A DNA stretch of 64,000 bases. Origin: Enterobacter chuandaensis. GTDB taxonomy: Bacteria; Pseudomonadota; Gammaproteobacteria; Enterobacterales; Enterobacteriaceae. Below, piece by piece: positions 1 to 12,261 of the stretch; the stretch's first letter is position 1; each line of letters opens with the position of its first letter. The notes beneath the pieces are model-generated. The model saw only the letters and a list, made by a program, of their open reading frames with translations. It was not told where the DNA came from and searched no databases. Position numbers and translations under genes: made by a program. The stretch lies in the NCBI RefSeq assembly GCF_003594915.1, contig NZ_QZCS01000020.1:1-64000 (forward strand), given 5' to 3'.

Positions 1-59
1 GAAGTGACAAGCACAAAATACAAAAAACTTTTTGTTCGCTCACTTTTCAAACTCAACGC
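1..59. other. Intergenic edge downstream of hemG
   Basis: AT-rich non-coding stretch at the window edge, after the hemG stop codon. In E. coli an rRNA operon begins beyond hemG. None of that operon is visible in these 59 bases, so its presence here is only an expectation. Confidence 0.4.
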
Positions 60-605
60 TTATTTAACCCGCGAATCGCCCGCTAAATGCGCAATTTCAC
101 GCGCAAAACTGGCTACCTGCGACCAGTCGGTATAAACCACTTCTTTACGCGTATCGGTTTCGCCACCCGTCATCTTCATAATCAGACGGATCATGAAGCG
201 GTCATACCAGCGGTAGCGAGGATAGCGCAGCGCACCGGCAAAGACGGCGCACAGGTCTGGCTGCCACGGCGAGCTGAGCAAAAACTTGCGCGTGTAGCTG
301 TTGGTCTGCGGCGTACGCTTCTCGGCTTTACGAGCAACCAGATTGACCGAGTAAAACGCCCCGGGCAATGTGTTGAGTACCGCCGTGTGCTTTTTCACAA
401 AGCGATCCAGCGCCGGATGGAAGTGCCCGTAACGAATTGACGCGCCAATCACCACGCGATCGTAATCCTGCCAGGCAATCTGCTCCGCGCGATTCAGGTT
501 CACCACATCCGAGTAAATACCCAGTTCTTTTAATTCCGACGCAAGATACGCGGCAATCTCACGCGTTTGCCCGTCTCGCGTAGAGAAAAGAATCAGTGTT
601 TTCAT
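60..605 (-). CDS. hemG: Menaquinone-dependent protoporphyrinogen IX dehydrogenase
   Basis: Oxidises protoporphyrinogen IX to protoporphyrin IX, the step before iron insertion in haem synthesis, passing electrons to quinone at the inner membrane. The 181-residue product equals the E. coli length. It opens with a flavodoxin-like FMN loop ([15 protein letters not shown], residues 4-18), and the family's long insert with basic and aromatic residues is present (SPWQPDL, about residue 120). An in-frame ATG 24 codons upstream would run into trkH. The ATG at 605 was chosen because it follows a GGAGCC ribosome site and gives the family N-terminus MKTLILFS. It lies 10 bases after trkH and is probably cotranscribed with it. 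Confidence 0.95.
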   Translation of the reverse strand: MKTLILFSTRDGQTREIAAYLASELKELGIYSDVVNLNRAEQIAWQDYDRVVIGASIRYGHFHPALDRFVKKHTAVLNTLPGAFYSVNLVARKAEKRTPQTNSYTRKFLLSSPWQPDLCAVFAGALRYPRYRWYDRFMIRLIMKMTGGETDTRKEVVYTDWSQVASFAREIAHLAGDSRVK

Positions 606-615
606 CAATGGCTCC

Positions 616-2067
616 TTATTCGCGCCAGAATGTTGGGGTGAACAGCACCAGCAGCGTAAAGACCTCAAGACGACCAAACAGCATATTGGCGATGAGGATC
701 CATTTCGCGACCGGGTTCATGCTGGCAAAGTTATCCGCCACAACGCCCAGGCCAGGCCCGAGGTTGTTCAGTGTTGCGACGACGGACGCAAAGGCGGAGA
801 AATCATCCACCCCCGTCGCGATAATCGCCAGCATGCTGACGATAAAGACCAGCGCATACGCCGAGAAGAACCCCCACACCGCTTCGAGGATACGTTCCGG
901 CAGCGCGCGGTTACCCAGCTTGATGCTGTAGACCGCATTCGGGTGAACCAGACGTTTCAGCTCGCGGTTCCCCTGCTTAAACAGCAGCAGAATACGAATC
1001 ACCTTCAGGCCACCGCCCGTAGACCCCGCACAGCCCCCGATAAATGCAGAGCATAAAAGCAGCACCGGCAGGAACAGCGGCCAGCGCGCGATGCTGTCCG
1101 TGGTAAACCCGGCGGTCGTCGCCATCGATACCACCTGGAAGAACGCCTGGTTTAGCGTGGTCAGCGCCGAGTTATAAACATCATGGAACCACAGCACCAG
1201 GGTGCAGATGACGACCAGCGTAAGCTGGACACCAATAAACATGCGGAACTCAGGATCGCGCCAGTACACCTTCAGGCTACGTCCGCTCAGTAAAGAGAAG
1301 TGCAGACCGTAGTTACAGCCTGAAATCAGAAGGAAAATGGCAATAATGGTGTTAATCGTTGGGCTGTCAAAGTAGCCCACGCTGGCGTCGTGAGTGGAGA
1401 ACCCGCCGATAGCAATTGTCGCAAAGCTGTGTCCGATAGCGTCGAAGGCAGGCATCCCGGCGAACCAGAGCGCCAGCGCACAGGCCACCGTCAGCAATAC
1501 ATAGATAAGCCAGAGGGTTTTCGCCGTCTCGGCAATACGCGGGCGCATCTTGTTGTCTTTCAGCGGCCCCGGCATTTCGGCGCGATAGAGCTGCATCCCC
1601 CCGACGCCCAGAATCGGCAGAATAGCCACCGCCAGGACGATGATCCCCATCCCCCCGAACCACTGCAGCATCTGGCGATAAAAGAGAATGGCGTGGGGTA
1701 ACGAATCCAGCCCCACCAGCGTCGTCGCACCGGTGGTCGTTAAGCCGGAGAACGATTCAAAAAAGGCGTCCGTGATGCTGAGATTGGGCTGTTCAGAGAA
1801 AATAAAGGGCAGCGAACCAACGCTTCCCAGCACCGTCCAGAACAGGACCACAATCAGAAATCCTTCGCGCGATTTCAGCTCACCTTTCTGACGACGGTTC
1901 GGCCACCACAGCAGCGAGCCAATCGCCAGCGCGACAAAGAAGGTCTGGGTAAATGCCCGCCCCGCACCGTCCCGGTAGATAAGCGCCACCAGTCCAGGGA
2001 GAATCATCGTCCCGGAAAAGAGTATGACCAGCAGTCCAACGATTCGGGTTATGGCACGAAAATGCAT
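616..2067 (-). CDS. trkH: Trk potassium uptake system membrane subunit TrkH
   Basis: Potassium-conducting inner-membrane subunit of the Trk system, gated by cytoplasmic TrkA (not in this window). The 483-residue protein matches the E. coli length. It shows the four-fold pore-loop repeat typical of the SKT superfamily: TTTGAT at residues 110-115, GGFSTHD near 220, TTAGFTT near 315 and LNNLGPGLG near 433. These glycines form the selectivity filter. Hydrophobic membrane segments surround each loop. It follows yigZ by 41 bases and precedes hemG, the same order as E. coli, so a yigZ-trkH-hemG transcript is likely. Confidence 0.97.
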   Translation of the reverse strand: MHFRAITRIVGLLVILFSGTMILPGLVALIYRDGAGRAFTQTFFVALAIGSLLWWPNRRQKGELKSREGFLIVVLFWTVLGSVGSLPFIFSEQPNLSITDAFFESFSGLTTTGATTLVGLDSLPHAILFYRQMLQWFGGMGIIVLAVAILPILGVGGMQLYRAEMPGPLKDNKMRPRIAETAKTLWLIYVLLTVACALALWFAGMPAFDAIGHSFATIAIGGFSTHDASVGYFDSPTINTIIAIFLLISGCNYGLHFSLLSGRSLKVYWRDPEFRMFIGVQLTLVVICTLVLWFHDVYNSALTTLNQAFFQVVSMATTAGFTTDSIARWPLFLPVLLLCSAFIGGCAGSTGGGLKVIRILLLFKQGNRELKRLVHPNAVYSIKLGNRALPERILEAVWGFFSAYALVFIVSMLAIIATGVDDFSAFASVVATLNNLGPGLGVVADNFASMNPVAKWILIANMLFGRLEVFTLLVLFTPTFWRE

Positions 2068-2108
2068 CTCTGCCGCTTCCTTTGGTATTCAAAAAAGTGA
2101 GGTGGGGA

Positions 2109-2723
2109 TTATTCTTCAATCGGCAGCAATTGCAACGAACCACGACTAAAATCAGCCAGTTTTGCTGAAAAAGCAGCCAGTTCAGCCTGAGGAAGCGCCA
2201 CGCGTAATTGCACCATCGCCTGATAGTCACTGTGCGCGATGACGCCGTTAAACTGCCGCAGCAACGCTTCAATACCGGATAGCTGAGCGTAATCGCACAA
2301 TAGAGTATATTCGGTGAGCGGCGTTTTGCGGGTGGTCATCAGCATATTCAGTGCCCGCTGGACGCCACCGCCATAGGCTTTAACCAGCCCGCCCGTGCCT
2401 AACAGGATGCCGCCGTAGTAGCGCACTACCACGGCGGTAATTTCACCCACACCGCTGCCCATCAGCTGGGAGAGCATAGGTTTACCGGCCGTGCCCGCCG
2501 GTTCACCGTCGTCTGAAAAACCGAGCTGTTGCGAATCGTCCGGCGGCCCTGCCACCCACGCCACACAGTGGTGGCGTGCGTCAGGATGCTCGGCGCGAAC
2601 GGACTCGACAAACGCTTTCGCCGCCTCTACGCCGTCAGTGTGCGCCAGCAGCGTAATAAAGCGGCTTTTCTTGATTTCCTCAACAAAGGTGACCGGTTCA
2701 GCCGGTATCAGCCAGCTTTCCAT
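2109..2723 (-). CDS. yigZ: IMPACT (UPF0029) family protein YigZ
   Basis: A 204-residue member of the YigZ/IMPACT family. The eukaryotic IMPACT relatives bind Gcn1 in translational control. The bacterial function is not established. The glycine-rich family signature VVVRYYGGILLGTGGLVKAY lies at about residues 98-117, and a C-terminal ferredoxin-like domain follows. Its start codon shares one base with the pepQ stop (TGATG), so translation is probably coupled to pepQ. Confidence 0.9.
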   Translation of the reverse strand: MESWLIPAEPVTFVEEIKKSRFITLLAHTDGVEAAKAFVESVRAEHPDARHHCVAWVAGPPDDSQQLGFSDDGEPAGTAGKPMLSQLMGSGVGEITAVVVRYYGGILLGTGGLVKAYGGGVQRALNMLMTTRKTPLTEYTLLCDYAQLSGIEALLRQFNGVIAHSDYQAMVQLRVALPQAELAAFSAKLADFSRGSLQLLPIEE

Positions 2724-4054
2724 CAGGCCAGCTTCAGGTCTCGCGTCATATTCTCGATACCGTTCTCGTGAACCACCACGTTATCTTCGATGCGAATGCC
2801 GCCAAACGGTTTAAGCGCGTCGATTTTTTCCCAGTTGAAGTGCTTGCTGAACTGCCCTTCACGCCACGGCGCCAGCAGGGACTCAATAAAGTAGATCCCC
2901 GGTTCAATCGTCAGCACCATGCGCGGCTCAAGAATACGGGTGCAGCGCAGGTAAGGATATTTAGACGGTGCCGCCAGGTGCGTGCCGGTATCATCCTGCA
3001 TGAAGCCCGCAACGTCGTGAACCTGCAGGCCCAGCGGGTGGCCGATACCGTGCGGCATGAATGGCCCGGTCAAATCGTTCTCGACCATCGCCTCTTCGCT
3101 CATGTCTTTCACAATCTGATGCTTACGCAGCAGTTTTGCGATGCGCTGATGGAACTGGATGTGGTAATCCACATAGCTGGTTCCGGCCTTCATGGTGCCA
3201 ATCAGCGCCAGCTGTTCGTCGTTTACGTCTTTAATAAGCTGCGCAAAATCGGTATCCGCATTCGCCGCCCATGTGCGGGTCAGGTCGGCCGCGTAGCCGT
3301 TGTACTCTGCCCCTGCATCCAGCAGGAAGCTGCGCATCTCAGACGGAACCTGGTGATCCAGTTTGGTGTAGTGAAGAACAGACGCATGCTCGTTCAGCGC
3401 AACGATATTGCTGTACGGAACGTCGGTGTCGCGATGACCGGTTGCGGTCAGGTAGGCCAGGTTGATGTCGAACTCGCTCATGCCTGACTGGAACGCTTCG
3501 TGCGCGGCGCGGTGACCATTCACCGCCGTTTTTTGCGCTTCACGCATGCAGTAGAGTTCATAGTCGGTTTTATACGCGCGATAGTAGTGCAGATAATCCA
3601 GCACCCCTTTCGGGTTGAGCTTGTCTGCCGGAATATCCAGGCCGATCGCACGTTCAGGTACAGGGCCGATGTAGCCGATGTTGCCGCGCGCAGCAGGCAG
3701 CTGGCTGCCAATGCCGTCCGCTTTCGGCAGCGCAATCACGTCAATTTCTTCGGTCCAGAAAGAGGTCGGCAGCGGTTCAACGTTGTGCCAGTAATCGACT
3801 GGCAGGTAGAACCACAGTTTCGGCTTGTTCACGCCATCCACCAGCAGCCAGCAATTTGGAACCTGTGTCACCGGGACCCAGGCTTTAAACTGCGGGTTGA
3901 CCTTAAACGGGTAGGCGTGGTCATCAAGAAAAGTGTTCATCAGCTCGCCGGAGTGGATCAGCAGGGCATCCAGCTTGAAGCGGGCCAGTACATCGCGGGT
4001 ACGTTCCTGTAGGGTAACGATATGATTTTTATAAAGCGAAGCCAGTGAATCCAT
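2723..4054 (-). CDS. pepQ: Xaa-Pro dipeptidase PepQ
   Basis: Cytoplasmic metallopeptidase that splits dipeptides with a C-terminal proline. The 443 residues equal the E. coli enzyme when the second of two adjacent ATG codons is used. The pita-bread fold's dinuclear metal ligands are all present: Asp246 and Asp257 ([19 protein letters not shown]), the His in [14 protein letters not shown] near 339, the Glu in TIEPGIY near 384 and the Glu in RIEDNVV near 423. It is divergent from fadB across a 190-base intergenic region and overlaps the start of yigZ by one base. Confidence 0.96.
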   Translation of the reverse strand: MDSLASLYKNHIVTLQERTRDVLARFKLDALLIHSGELMNTFLDDHAYPFKVNPQFKAWVPVTQVPNCWLLVDGVNKPKLWFYLPVDYWHNVEPLPTSFWTEEIDVIALPKADGIGSQLPAARGNIGYIGPVPERAIGLDIPADKLNPKGVLDYLHYYRAYKTDYELYCMREAQKTAVNGHRAAHEAFQSGMSEFDINLAYLTATGHRDTDVPYSNIVALNEHASVLHYTKLDHQVPSEMRSFLLDAGAEYNGYAADLTRTWAANADTDFAQLIKDVNDEQLALIGTMKAGTSYVDYHIQFHQRIAKLLRKHQIVKDMSEEAMVENDLTGPFMPHGIGHPLGLQVHDVAGFMQDDTGTHLAAPSKYPYLRCTRILEPRMVLTIEPGIYFIESLLAPWREGQFSKHFNWEKIDALKPFGGIRIEDNVVVHENGIENMTRDLKLA

Positions 4055-4201
4055 CATTCTTCCTTTCGTTTTTTTGACCTCAAGTCATCGCATCTTAGCA
4101 CACCTCACTCCGGCTGCGTGATTTCCACCGACCGTGATCAATGCAGCAATTTCTTAATGAGTAATTTGCATTTTATTAACATAAATTCCACACTCCGTCT
4201 C

Positions 4202-4218
4202 ATCTGGTATGACCAGAT
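4202..4218 (+). promoter_or_regulatory. FadR operator upstream of fadB
   Basis: The palindrome ATCTGGTATGACCAGAT lies 27 bases before the fadB start. It has the arrangement of the known FadR operator of fadBA (TGGTNNGACCA core). FadR represses the operon until long-chain acyl-CoA releases it. The call rests on similarity to the known site and on position. Confidence 0.85.
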
Positions 4219-4244
4219 CCACTTGCTGGATTCAGGAGACTGAC

Positions 4245-6434
4245 ATGCTTTACAAAGGCGACACCCTGTACCTCAACTGGCTGGAAGATGGCATTGCCGA
4301 ACTGGTGTTCGATGCCCCCGGCTCAGTGAATAAGCTTGATACCGCGACGGTGGCCAGTCTTGGCCAGGCGCTGGAAGTACTTGAAAAGCAATCTGAATTA
4401 AAAGGGCTGCTGCTGCGTTCTAACAAAGCGGCCTTTATTGTCGGTGCCGATATCACCGAATTCCTTTCGCTGTTCCAGGTTCCGGAAGAACAGCTGAGTC
4501 AGTGGCTGCACTTTGCCAACAGCGTCTTTAATCGTCTGGAGGATCTGCCTGTTCCAACGATCTCTGCCGTGAACGGCTACGCGCTGGGCGGTGGGTGTGA
4601 GTGTGTACTCGCGACCGACTACCGTCTGGCGACGCCGGACCTGCGTATCGGCCTGCCGGAAACCAAGCTGGGTATCATGCCGGGCTTTGGCGGTTCCGTT
4701 CGTATGCCGCGCATGCTGGGCGCCGACAGCGCCCTGGAAATTATTGCCGCCGGTAAAGACGTAGGTGCAGAACAGGCGCAGAAAATCGGTCTGGTCGACG
4801 GCGTCGTGAAACCAGAGAAGCTGGTTGAAGGCGCACTCGCCATTCTGCGTCAGGCGATTAACGGCGACCTCGACTGGAAAGCCAAACGCCAGCCGAAGCT
4901 GGAGCCGTTAAAGCTTAGCAAGATTGAAGCTACCATGAGCTTCACCATCGCCAAAGGTATGGTGATGCAGACAGCGGGTAAACATTACCCGGCGCCAATC
5001 ACGGCGGTGAAAACTATTGAAGCGGCAGCCCGTTTTGGCCGCGACGAAGCACTGAAGCTGGAAAACCAGAGCTTTGTTCCGCTGGCGCACACCAATGAAG
5101 CCCGCGCGCTGGTAGGTATCTTCCTCAACGATCAGTTCGTGAAGGGCAAAGCCAAACAGCTGACCAAAAACGTTGAGACGCCAAAACACGCGGCGGTACT
5201 CGGCGCCGGTATTATGGGTGGCGGCATCGCTTACCAGTCGGCCTGGAAAGGCGTGCCGGTGGTGATGAAAGACATCAACGAGAAGTCCCTGACGCTGGGC
5301 ATGACCGAAGCCGCCAAGCTGCTGAATAAACAGCTGGAACGCGGAAAAATTGACGGGCTGAAGCTCGCAGGCGTGATCTCAACCATCCAGCCTGTGCTGG
5401 AATACAGCGGTTTTGACCGTGTGGATGTGGTCGTTGAAGCGGTCGTTGAGAACCCAAAAGTCAAAAAAGCGGTGCTGGCAGAAACGGAAGACAAGGTACG
5501 TCCTGAGACCGTGCTGGCCTCAAACACCTCCACCATCCCCATCAGCGAACTGGCAAGCGTGCTGAAGCGCCCGGAAAACTTCTGCGGGATGCACTTCTTC
5601 AACCCGGTACACCGTATGCCGCTGGTCGAAGTGATCCGTGGGGAAAAAACCTCTGACGAAACCATTGCTAAAGTGGTGGCGTGGGCAAGCAAGATGGGCA
5701 AAACGCCGATCGTCGTTAACGACTGCCCGGGCTTCTTCGTCAACCGCGTGCTGTTCCCTTACTTCGCCGGTTTCAGCCAGCTGCTGCGCGACGGTGCGGA
5801 CTTCCGCAAAATCGACAAAGTGATGGAAAAACAATTCGGCTGGCCGATGGGCCCGGCGTATCTGCTGGACGTGGTCGGCATTGATACCGCCCACCACGCG
5901 CAGGCCGTCATGGCGGCGGGCTTCCCGCAGCGCATGCAGAAAGATTATCGCGACGCGATTGCCGCCCTCTTTGACGCCAACCGCTTTGGTCAGAAAAACG
6001 GCCTGGGCTTCTGGCGTTATAAAGAAGACAGCAAAGGCAAGCCGAAGAAAGAGGAAGATCCGGCAGTGGATGGCCTGCTGGCCGACGTATGCCCGCCAAA
6101 ACGCGACTTCACCGACGACGAAATTATCGCCCGGATGATGATTCCGATGATCAACGAAGTGGTGCGTTGCCTGGAAGAAGGCATCATCGCCAGCCCGGCA
6201 GAAGCCGACATGGCGCTGGTATACGGCCTGGGCTTCCCTCCGTTCCACGGCGGCGCGTTCCGCTGGCTGGACACGCTCGGCAGCGCCCGCTATCTCGATA
6301 TGGCGCAGCAGTACCAGCACCTCGGCCCGCTGTATGAGGTGCCGGAAGGCCTGCGTAATAAAGCGCGCCATAACGAACCCTACTATCCAGCAGTTGAGCC
6401 AGCCCGTCCGGTTGGCGCGCTGAAAACGGCTTAA
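4245..6434 (+). CDS. fadB: Fatty acid oxidation complex alpha subunit FadB
   Basis: Multifunctional beta-oxidation enzyme with enoyl-CoA hydratase, isomerase, epimerase and L-3-hydroxyacyl-CoA dehydrogenase activities. It forms an alpha2-beta2 complex with FadA. The 729 residues equal the E. coli length. The N-terminal crotonase domain has the catalytic Glu119 ([11 protein letters not shown]) and Glu139 ([15 protein letters not shown]). The dehydrogenase half begins with the NAD loop [12 protein letters not shown] near residue 320 and has His450 in [12 protein letters not shown]. The ATG at 4245 follows a CAGGAG ribosome site. The upstream ATG at 4209 lies inside the FadR operator and is rejected. 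Confidence 0.98.
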   Translation: MLYKGDTLYLNWLEDGIAELVFDAPGSVNKLDTATVASLGQALEVLEKQSELKGLLLRSNKAAFIVGADITEFLSLFQVPEEQLSQWLHFANSVFNRLEDLPVPTISAVNGYALGGGCECVLATDYRLATPDLRIGLPETKLGIMPGFGGSVRMPRMLGADSALEIIAAGKDVGAEQAQKIGLVDGVVKPEKLVEGALAILRQAINGDLDWKAKRQPKLEPLKLSKIEATMSFTIAKGMVMQTAGKHYPAPITAVKTIEAAARFGRDEALKLENQSFVPLAHTNEARALVGIFLNDQFVKGKAKQLTKNVETPKHAAVLGAGIMGGGIAYQSAWKGVPVVMKDINEKSLTLGMTEAAKLLNKQLERGKIDGLKLAGVISTIQPVLEYSGFDRVDVVVEAVVENPKVKKAVLAETEDKVRPETVLASNTSTIPISELASVLKRPENFCGMHFFNPVHRMPLVEVIRGEKTSDETIAKVVAWASKMGKTPIVVNDCPGFFVNRVLFPYFAGFSQLLRDGADFRKIDKVMEKQFGWPMGPAYLLDVVGIDTAHHAQAVMAAGFPQRMQKDYRDAIAALFDANRFGQKNGLGFWRYKEDSKGKPKKEEDPAVDGLLADVCPPKRDFTDDEIIARMMIPMINEVVRCLEEGIIASPAEADMALVYGLGFPPFHGGAFRWLDTLGSARYLDMAQQYQHLGPLYEVPEGLRNKARHNEPYYPAVEPARPVGALKTA

Positions 6435-7607
<1,173 letters not shown>

Positions 7608-7615
7608 GGCTATAA

Positions 7616-7681
7616 CGTAGGCCCGATAAGCATCGCGCCATCGGGCTTTTGCCGGGAGGCGCTGCGCTTTCCCGGCCTACG
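7616..7681. repeat. BIME: two inverted REP units after fadA
   Basis: Two palindromic units, GCCCGATAAG...CATCGGGC at 7621-7646 and GCCGGGAGGC...TCCCGGC at 7651-7676, lie inside an outer inverted repeat CGTAG...CTACG. This is the layout of a bacterial interspersed mosaic element. It lies between the convergent genes fadA and fre, where such elements can stabilise transcript ends or bind gyrase or IHF. Confidence 0.8.
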
Positions 7682-7741
7682 TGAGGTATCTCACCGCCAC
7701 TGGCTTCACTGGCGAAGAGAAAGAGTTTAGTTGCCGTTCTT

Positions 7742-7770
7742 CCCGCCTGTCAGGGGCGGGCTTTTTATTT
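7742..7770 (+). terminator. Rho-independent terminator of fadBA
   Basis: A CCCGCC/GGCGGG stem with a short loop is followed on the plus strand by CTTTTTATTT. The T-tract faces the fadA direction only. The element abuts the stop codon of fre on the other strand. Confidence 0.75.
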
Positions 7771-8470
7771 AGATAAACGCAAACGCATCGCCGAACAGGC
7801 GGTCTTCACGCGCGTCACGTTCGTTACAGAACAGGTCGCGGGCAATTTTCGCCATCTCGAAACGGCCTGCAATGTAGATATCATGACCCGCCAGCGTACC
7901 GTGATCCTGCAGCACCGCCGTCAGCACCGTCCCGCTACGCCCTCGCCAGCCCTCTTCCGGCTGCTCAACCACTGGCTCAATGCGCAGGTTAGGATGGTTA
8001 ACGCTCAGCGCTTCCAGTTCAGACAGGTCGTACAGGTGCTTCTCTTCGCGGCCGCCCCAGTAGATGGTGATGTCACGGTCTGGATTACGCGCCAGCGCGG
8101 TCAGCAGGATAGAGCGTACATAGGAGAAGCCCGTACCGCCCGCGATCAGAATCAACGGACGATCTTCGTCATCACGCAACCACGCGTCGCCGTGGGGAAT
8201 GTCGACCACAATCTCACGCTCTTTCAGGATGCGGTCCATAACGGCCATCGCGTACAGGTTAAGCTCAGACGCACCAATATGCAGCTCAATAAATTCCTGC
8301 TCTGCTGGCGTAGAGGCCATAGAGAAAGGACGCTTATCACGCTCATCCATCACCACCATCAGGTACTGACCGGCACGGAATGAGAATGCCGCTTCAGGAA
8401 CCAAACGGACGCGATATACGGTGTCGGTAATAGCATCTACCGACGTCACTTTACAGCTTAAGGTTGTCAT
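7769..8470 (-). CDS. fre: NAD(P)H-flavin reductase Fre
   Basis: Reduces free riboflavin, FMN and FAD with NAD(P)H. The reduced flavins serve ribonucleotide reductase activation, ferric reduction and, in this pathway context, prenyl-FMN-linked ubiquinone chemistry. The 233-residue length matches E. coli. The flavin-binding signature RPFSMAS lies at about residues 47-53, and the NAD-binding [15 protein letters not shown] lies near 110. It follows ubiD by 42 bases on the same strand, as in E. coli. Confidence 0.96.
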   Translation of the reverse strand: MTTLSCKVTSVDAITDTVYRVRLVPEAAFSFRAGQYLMVVMDERDKRPFSMASTPAEQEFIELHIGASELNLYAMAVMDRILKEREIVVDIPHGDAWLRDDEDRPLILIAGGTGFSYVRSILLTALARNPDRDITIYWGGREEKHLYDLSELEALSVNHPNLRIEPVVEQPEEGWRGRSGTVLTAVLQDHGTLAGHDIYIAGRFEMAKIARDLFCNERDAREDRLFGDAFAFI

Positions 8471-8512
8471 TCGCTCTCTCTGTCGGGAAGTCTATAGGGC
8501 TTAACGGTCAGC

Positions 8513-10006
8513 TCAGGGTTTACCGTTATTCATTATGGCCAGTTCGTCCCAGATCGCGTCAATTCGCGCGGTCACAGCAGGATCTTTTTTGATCGGGCGA
8601 CCCCATTCACGGTCGGTTTCGCCAGGCCATTTATTTGTGGCATCCAGTCCCATCTTTGAGCCAAGACCGGAAACCGGCGAGGCAAAATCCAGATAATCTA
8701 TCGGCGTATTTTCGACTAACACCGTATCACGCGCAGGATCCATTCGCGTGGTAATCGCCCAGATAACGTCATTCCAGTCGCGGGCGTTAACGTCATCATC
8801 GCAGACAATAACAAATTTGGTATACATAAACTGGCGCAGGAAAGACCAAACGCCCATCATCACGCGTTTAGCATGTCCGGGATACTGCTTCTTCATCGTG
8901 ACCACCGCCATGCGATACGAGCATCCTTCAGGCGGCAGATAAAAATCAACGATTTCCGGGAACTGCTTTTGCAGGATCGGCACAAATACTTCGTTCAGCG
9001 CCACGCCGAGCACCGCCGGTTCATCCGGTGGGCGGCCAGTATAGGTGGAGTGATAAATCGCATCTTCACGCTGAGTAACATGCGTGACGGTAAACACCGG
9101 GAAGTTATCCACTTCGTTGTAATAGCCGGTGTGGTCGCCGTATGGGCCTTCTGGCGCCATTTCACCCTGCTCAATGTAACCTTCCAGCACAATTTCGGCG
9201 CTGGCCGGCACTTCTAGATCGTTGGAGATACACTTCACGACCTCGGTTTTGGTCCCGCGCAGCAGGCCAGCAAACGCATATTCAGAGAGCGTATCCGGTA
9301 CGGGCGTGACCGCCCCCAGAATGGTGGCCGGATCGGCACCTAAGGCGACAGACACCGGGAAACGTTCACCCGGATGGGCAGCACACCACTCCTGGAAATC
9401 CAGCGCGCCGCCGCGGTGCGACAGCCAGCGCATAATGAGCTTATTCTTGCCAATCAGCTGCTGGCGATAAATACCGAGGTTTTGCCGCTCTTTATGCGGC
9501 CCACGCGTCACGGTGAGGCCCCAGGTGATCAGCGGCGCAGCATCTTCAGGCCAGCACTGCATGATCGGTATTTTGGTCAGATCCACCGCATCGCCTTCCA
9601 GCACTTTCTGCTGGCACGGCGCGCCGCGCAGGCGTTTGGTGGGCATGTTCAGCACCTGCTTAAACTGCGGCAGTTTGTCGAACAGATCTCGGAAGCCTTT
9701 CGGTGGCTCCGGCTCTTTCAGAAATGCCAGCAGCTTGCCCACTTCACGCAGCGCGGTAACGTCTTCCTGCCCCATTCCCAGCGCGACACGGCGCGGAGTG
9801 CCAAACAGGTTGCACAGCACCGGCATGGAGTAACCTTTGGGATTTTCAAACAGTAATGCGGGGCCACCGGCACGCAGGGTGCGGTCAGCAATTTCTGTCA
9901 TTTCCAGATAAGGATCAACAGGAAGTGTAATGCGTTTCAGTTCACCCTGCTGTTCCAGCAGCGTCAGGAAGTCGCGGAGATCGTGGTATTTCATGCAGTT
10001 AGTCAT
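8513..10006 (-). CDS. ubiD: 4-hydroxy-3-polyprenylbenzoate decarboxylase UbiD
   Basis: Prenyl-FMN-dependent decarboxylase acting on octaprenyl-hydroxybenzoate in ubiquinone synthesis. It requires UbiX, which is not in this window. The 497-residue protein has the conserved family blocks [28 protein letters not shown] and the acidic segment [19 protein letters not shown]. The ATG at 10006 follows an AGAGG ribosome site. A second in-frame ATG four codons later (9994) is a possible alternative. It is divergent from rfaH. Confidence 0.95.
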   Translation of the reverse strand: MTNCMKYHDLRDFLTLLEQQGELKRITLPVDPYLEMTEIADRTLRAGGPALLFENPKGYSMPVLCNLFGTPRRVALGMGQEDVTALREVGKLLAFLKEPEPPKGFRDLFDKLPQFKQVLNMPTKRLRGAPCQQKVLEGDAVDLTKIPIMQCWPEDAAPLITWGLTVTRGPHKERQNLGIYRQQLIGKNKLIMRWLSHRGGALDFQEWCAAHPGERFPVSVALGADPATILGAVTPVPDTLSEYAFAGLLRGTKTEVVKCISNDLEVPASAEIVLEGYIEQGEMAPEGPYGDHTGYYNEVDNFPVFTVTHVTQREDAIYHSTYTGRPPDEPAVLGVALNEVFVPILQKQFPEIVDFYLPPEGCSYRMAVVTMKKQYPGHAKRVMMGVWSFLRQFMYTKFVIVCDDDVNARDWNDVIWAITTRMDPARDTVLVENTPIDYLDFASPVSGLGSKMGLDATNKWPGETDREWGRPIKKDPAVTARIDAIWDELAIMNNGKP

Positions 10007-10176
10007 GGCCTCTCTGTAAGCGCTTCATTATACGGCGTAAGCCTGCTCGATGCTGTAATTTTGTTAAATTAGCGTGAACTTATCCGCTGCGATCGAATTT
10101 CCCACATTATAATCAACTTAGCGATCCCTCCAGGGTTTTGATATGCTTGCGCCCCGAACTAAGGGAAAGAGTGATT

Positions 10177-10668
10177 ATGCAGGCCTGGTATTTACTGTAT
10201 TGCAAACGCGGGCAACTTCAGCGCGCGCAGGAACATCTTGAACGTCAGTCTGTAAATTGTCTGACACCCGTGATCACGCTTGAAAAAATGCAGCGCGGGA
10301 AGCGCACAACCGTCAGTGAGCCTTTATTCCCGAACTATCTGTTCGTGGAGTTCGACCCTGAGGTGATCCACACCACCACCATCAGCGCAACGCGCGGCGT
10401 CAGCCACTTCGTGCGTTTTGGTGCCCACCCGGCAACCGTTCCGTCAACGGTTATCCATCAGCTGTCAATTTATCAGCAGCCTGAAGGGATAACCGACCCG
10501 GAAACCCCTTACGCGGGCGATAGCGTCGTCATTACGGAAGGGGCGTTCGAAGGCCTGCAGGCGATTTTCGCCGAGCCGGACGGTGAAGCGCGCTCCATGC
10601 TGTTGCTCAATCTGCTGAACAAGCAGGTGCTGCAGAGCGTGAAAAACACCGACTTCCGTAAAGTCTAA
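10177..10668 (+). CDS. rfaH: Transcription antitermination factor RfaH
   Basis: NusG paralogue that binds RNA polymerase paused at ops elements and prevents termination in long surface-polysaccharide, pilus and toxin operons. It also recruits ribosomes through its refolding C-terminal domain. The product has 163 residues (E. coli 162). The start WYLLYCKRG and the segment [11 protein letters not shown] mark the NGN domain, and the KOW region begins at about residue 110 ([13 protein letters not shown]). The ATG at 10177 gives the family N-terminus and follows an AAGAG ribosome site. The last four bases overlap the convergent tatD stop. Confidence 0.95.
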   Translation: MQAWYLLYCKRGQLQRAQEHLERQSVNCLTPVITLEKMQRGKRTTVSEPLFPNYLFVEFDPEVIHTTTISATRGVSHFVRFGAHPATVPSTVIHQLSIYQQPEGITDPETPYAGDSVVITEGAFEGLQAIFAEPDGEARSMLLLNLLNKQVLQSVKNTDFRKV

Positions 10669-11447
10669 AAGTTAATCCCGAACAGGTTACGCACGTTGTC
10701 ATCCGTCTGCGCGGAAAGCCAGTGCGGCTCCTCTCCGCGCCAGTGCGCTACGCGCTCAACAATGTGCCCCAGCCAGGCGGGCTCATTTCGCCGCGATGCC
10801 GGTTTGGGCTTTATATCTCGCGGCAGCAGGTATGGCGCATCAGTTTCAAGAAGCAAACGGTCTGCCGGAATTATCGGCAGCAGCTCGCAAAGCTCAAGCC
10901 CACGGCGCTCATCACACACCCAACCGGTGATCCCCAGATACAAACCGCGGTTCAGGCAATCCAGCGCTTCCTGGCGCGACCCGGTGAAGCAGTGGAGCAC
11001 TGCGCAGGGCAGTTTATCCAGCCACGGGTCCAGCAGAGCGAGAAAACGTTCATGCGCGTCGCGACAGTGCATAAAAACGGGCATTTCAAGCTCTGCCGCC
11101 AGCGCAAGCTGGGCAGTGAACGCCTTTTCTTGTTCTTCAGGCGTCGAGAAGTTGCGGTTGAAATCCAGCCCGCACTCACCAATAGCCACGACCTCTGCCG
11201 TTTTTGCCAGCGTGCGCAAGGTTTCTGCGCTCTCCGCAGTCCACTGGCTGCTGTCATGAGGGTGGACGCCAGCGGTTGACCAGCAGCGATCGTAGCGTTG
11301 CGCCAGCAGCAGCGCCTGTTCACTCTCATGCAGGTTGGTTCCGGTCAGAAGCAGCCCTTTTACGCCAGCGTCAAAAGCACGCGCAACCACCTCATCACGA
11401 TCTTTTCCAAACTGCGAGCTGGTCAGGTTGAGTCCGATATCAAACAT
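10665..11447 (-). CDS. tatD: TatD family metal-dependent DNase
   Basis: TIM-barrel nuclease with 3'-5' exonuclease activity on DNA, linked to repair of oxidised DNA. Despite its name it is not needed for Tat export. The 260 residues match E. coli. Metal-binding motifs appear in order: N-terminal [17 protein letters not shown], the Glu in [25 protein letters not shown] and the Asp in [12 protein letters not shown]. An in-frame ATG four codons upstream is possible, but the ATG at 11447 gives the family start. It is the last gene of the tat cluster, separated from tatC by a hairpin. Confidence 0.95.
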   Translation of the reverse strand: MFDIGLNLTSSQFGKDRDEVVARAFDAGVKGLLLTGTNLHESEQALLLAQRYDRCWSTAGVHPHDSSQWTAESAETLRTLAKTAEVVAIGECGLDFNRNFSTPEEQEKAFTAQLALAAELEMPVFMHCRDAHERFLALLDPWLDKLPCAVLHCFTGSRQEALDCLNRGLYLGITGWVCDERRGLELCELLPIIPADRLLLETDAPYLLPRDIKPKPASRRNEPAWLGHIVERVAHWRGEEPHWLSAQTDDNVRNLFGINF

Positions 11448-11464
11448 GCAATTCCCCATATAAC

Positions 11465-11484
11465 AACCGCCCTGACGGGCGGTT
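11465..11484 (-). terminator. Hairpin between tatC and tatD, probable attenuator
   Basis: A perfect 8-bp stem AACCGCCC/GGGCGGTT with a four-base loop lies in the 41-base gap between tatC and tatD. On the minus strand only a weak U-rich run (GTTATA) follows, so partial termination and lowered tatD expression is more likely than a full stop. This reading is inference. Confidence 0.5.
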
Positions 11485-11488
11485 GGTT

Positions 11489-12259
11489 TTACTCTTCAGT
11501 GGTCTTTTCGGACGCATCGTCTTCGTCGTCCAACCGGCGTCCTTTACCCACGTAGAAACGCGAGAAGAATACGCCAACTTCAAACAGGCAGTACATCGGT
11601 ATTGCCAGCAGCGTTTGCGAGAAGACGTCCGGCGGCGTCAGCAGCATGCCAACCACAAAGGCGCCCACCAGAATATAGGGACGCTTCTTACGCAGGTCAT
11701 CAGGGGTGGTTACCCCTACCCAGCAAAGCAGCACAATGGCCACCGGCACCTCGAATGCCACGCCGAACGCCATAAACAGCGCCATCACAAAGCTGAGGTA
11801 GCTGGCGATGTCCGTCGATACCTGGACCCCTTCCGGCGCGGTATGCGTCAGGAAGCCGAAAGCCAGCGGGAAGACAACGAAATAGGCAAACGCCATGCCG
11901 ATATAAAACAGAAGCGAACTGGAGACCAGCAGCGGGATCACCAGTTTACGTTCGTGTCTGTATAGTGCTGGCGCCACAAATGCCCATACCTGGTAAAGGA
12001 TGACGGGTGCAGACGCAATCAACGACACCCAGAAGGTCAGCTTAATCGGGGTGAAGAACGGTGATGCAACGTCTGTTGCAATCATCGTTGCCCCCAGCGG
12101 CATCTGCTTGATCAGCGGCGCAGAAACCACCTGATAGATATCGTTGGCGAAATAGACCAGGCACAGGAATATGAGGAACACCGCAATAATGCAGTTTAAC
12201 AGGCGCTTACGCAGCTCAATAAGGTGCGCAATAAGCGGTTGAGTATCATCTACTGCCAT
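11489..12259 (-). CDS. tatC: Twin-arginine translocase subunit TatC
   Basis: Polytopic inner-membrane receptor that recognises twin-arginine signal peptides of folded exported proteins. The product has 256 residues (E. coli 258). The conserved start [19 protein letters not shown] and six hydrophobic segments fit the family, with SPFFTPIKL in the first periplasmic loop and the charged loop DLRKKRPY later. The acidic tail ([13 protein letters not shown]) is typical of enterobacteria. It lies two bases after tatB. Confidence 0.97.
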   Translation of the reverse strand: MAVDDTQPLIAHLIELRKRLLNCIIAVFLIFLCLVYFANDIYQVVSAPLIKQMPLGATMIATDVASPFFTPIKLTFWVSLIASAPVILYQVWAFVAPALYRHERKLVIPLLVSSSLLFYIGMAFAYFVVFPLAFGFLTHTAPEGVQVSTDIASYLSFVMALFMAFGVAFEVPVAIVLLCWVGVTTPDDLRKKRPYILVGAFVVGMLLTPPDVFSQTLLAIPMYCLFEVGVFFSRFYVGKGRRLDDEDDASEKTTEE

Positions 12260-12261
12260 GG

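Noticed and set aside
2768-3487. 239-codon frame opposite pepQ
   Set aside because: It is a shadow of pepQ with no ribosome site or recognisable motif.
5520-6371. 283-codon open frame antisense to fadB
   Set aside because: It is fully inside fadB, lacks domain features and has His/Arg-rich composition typical of a shadow frame.
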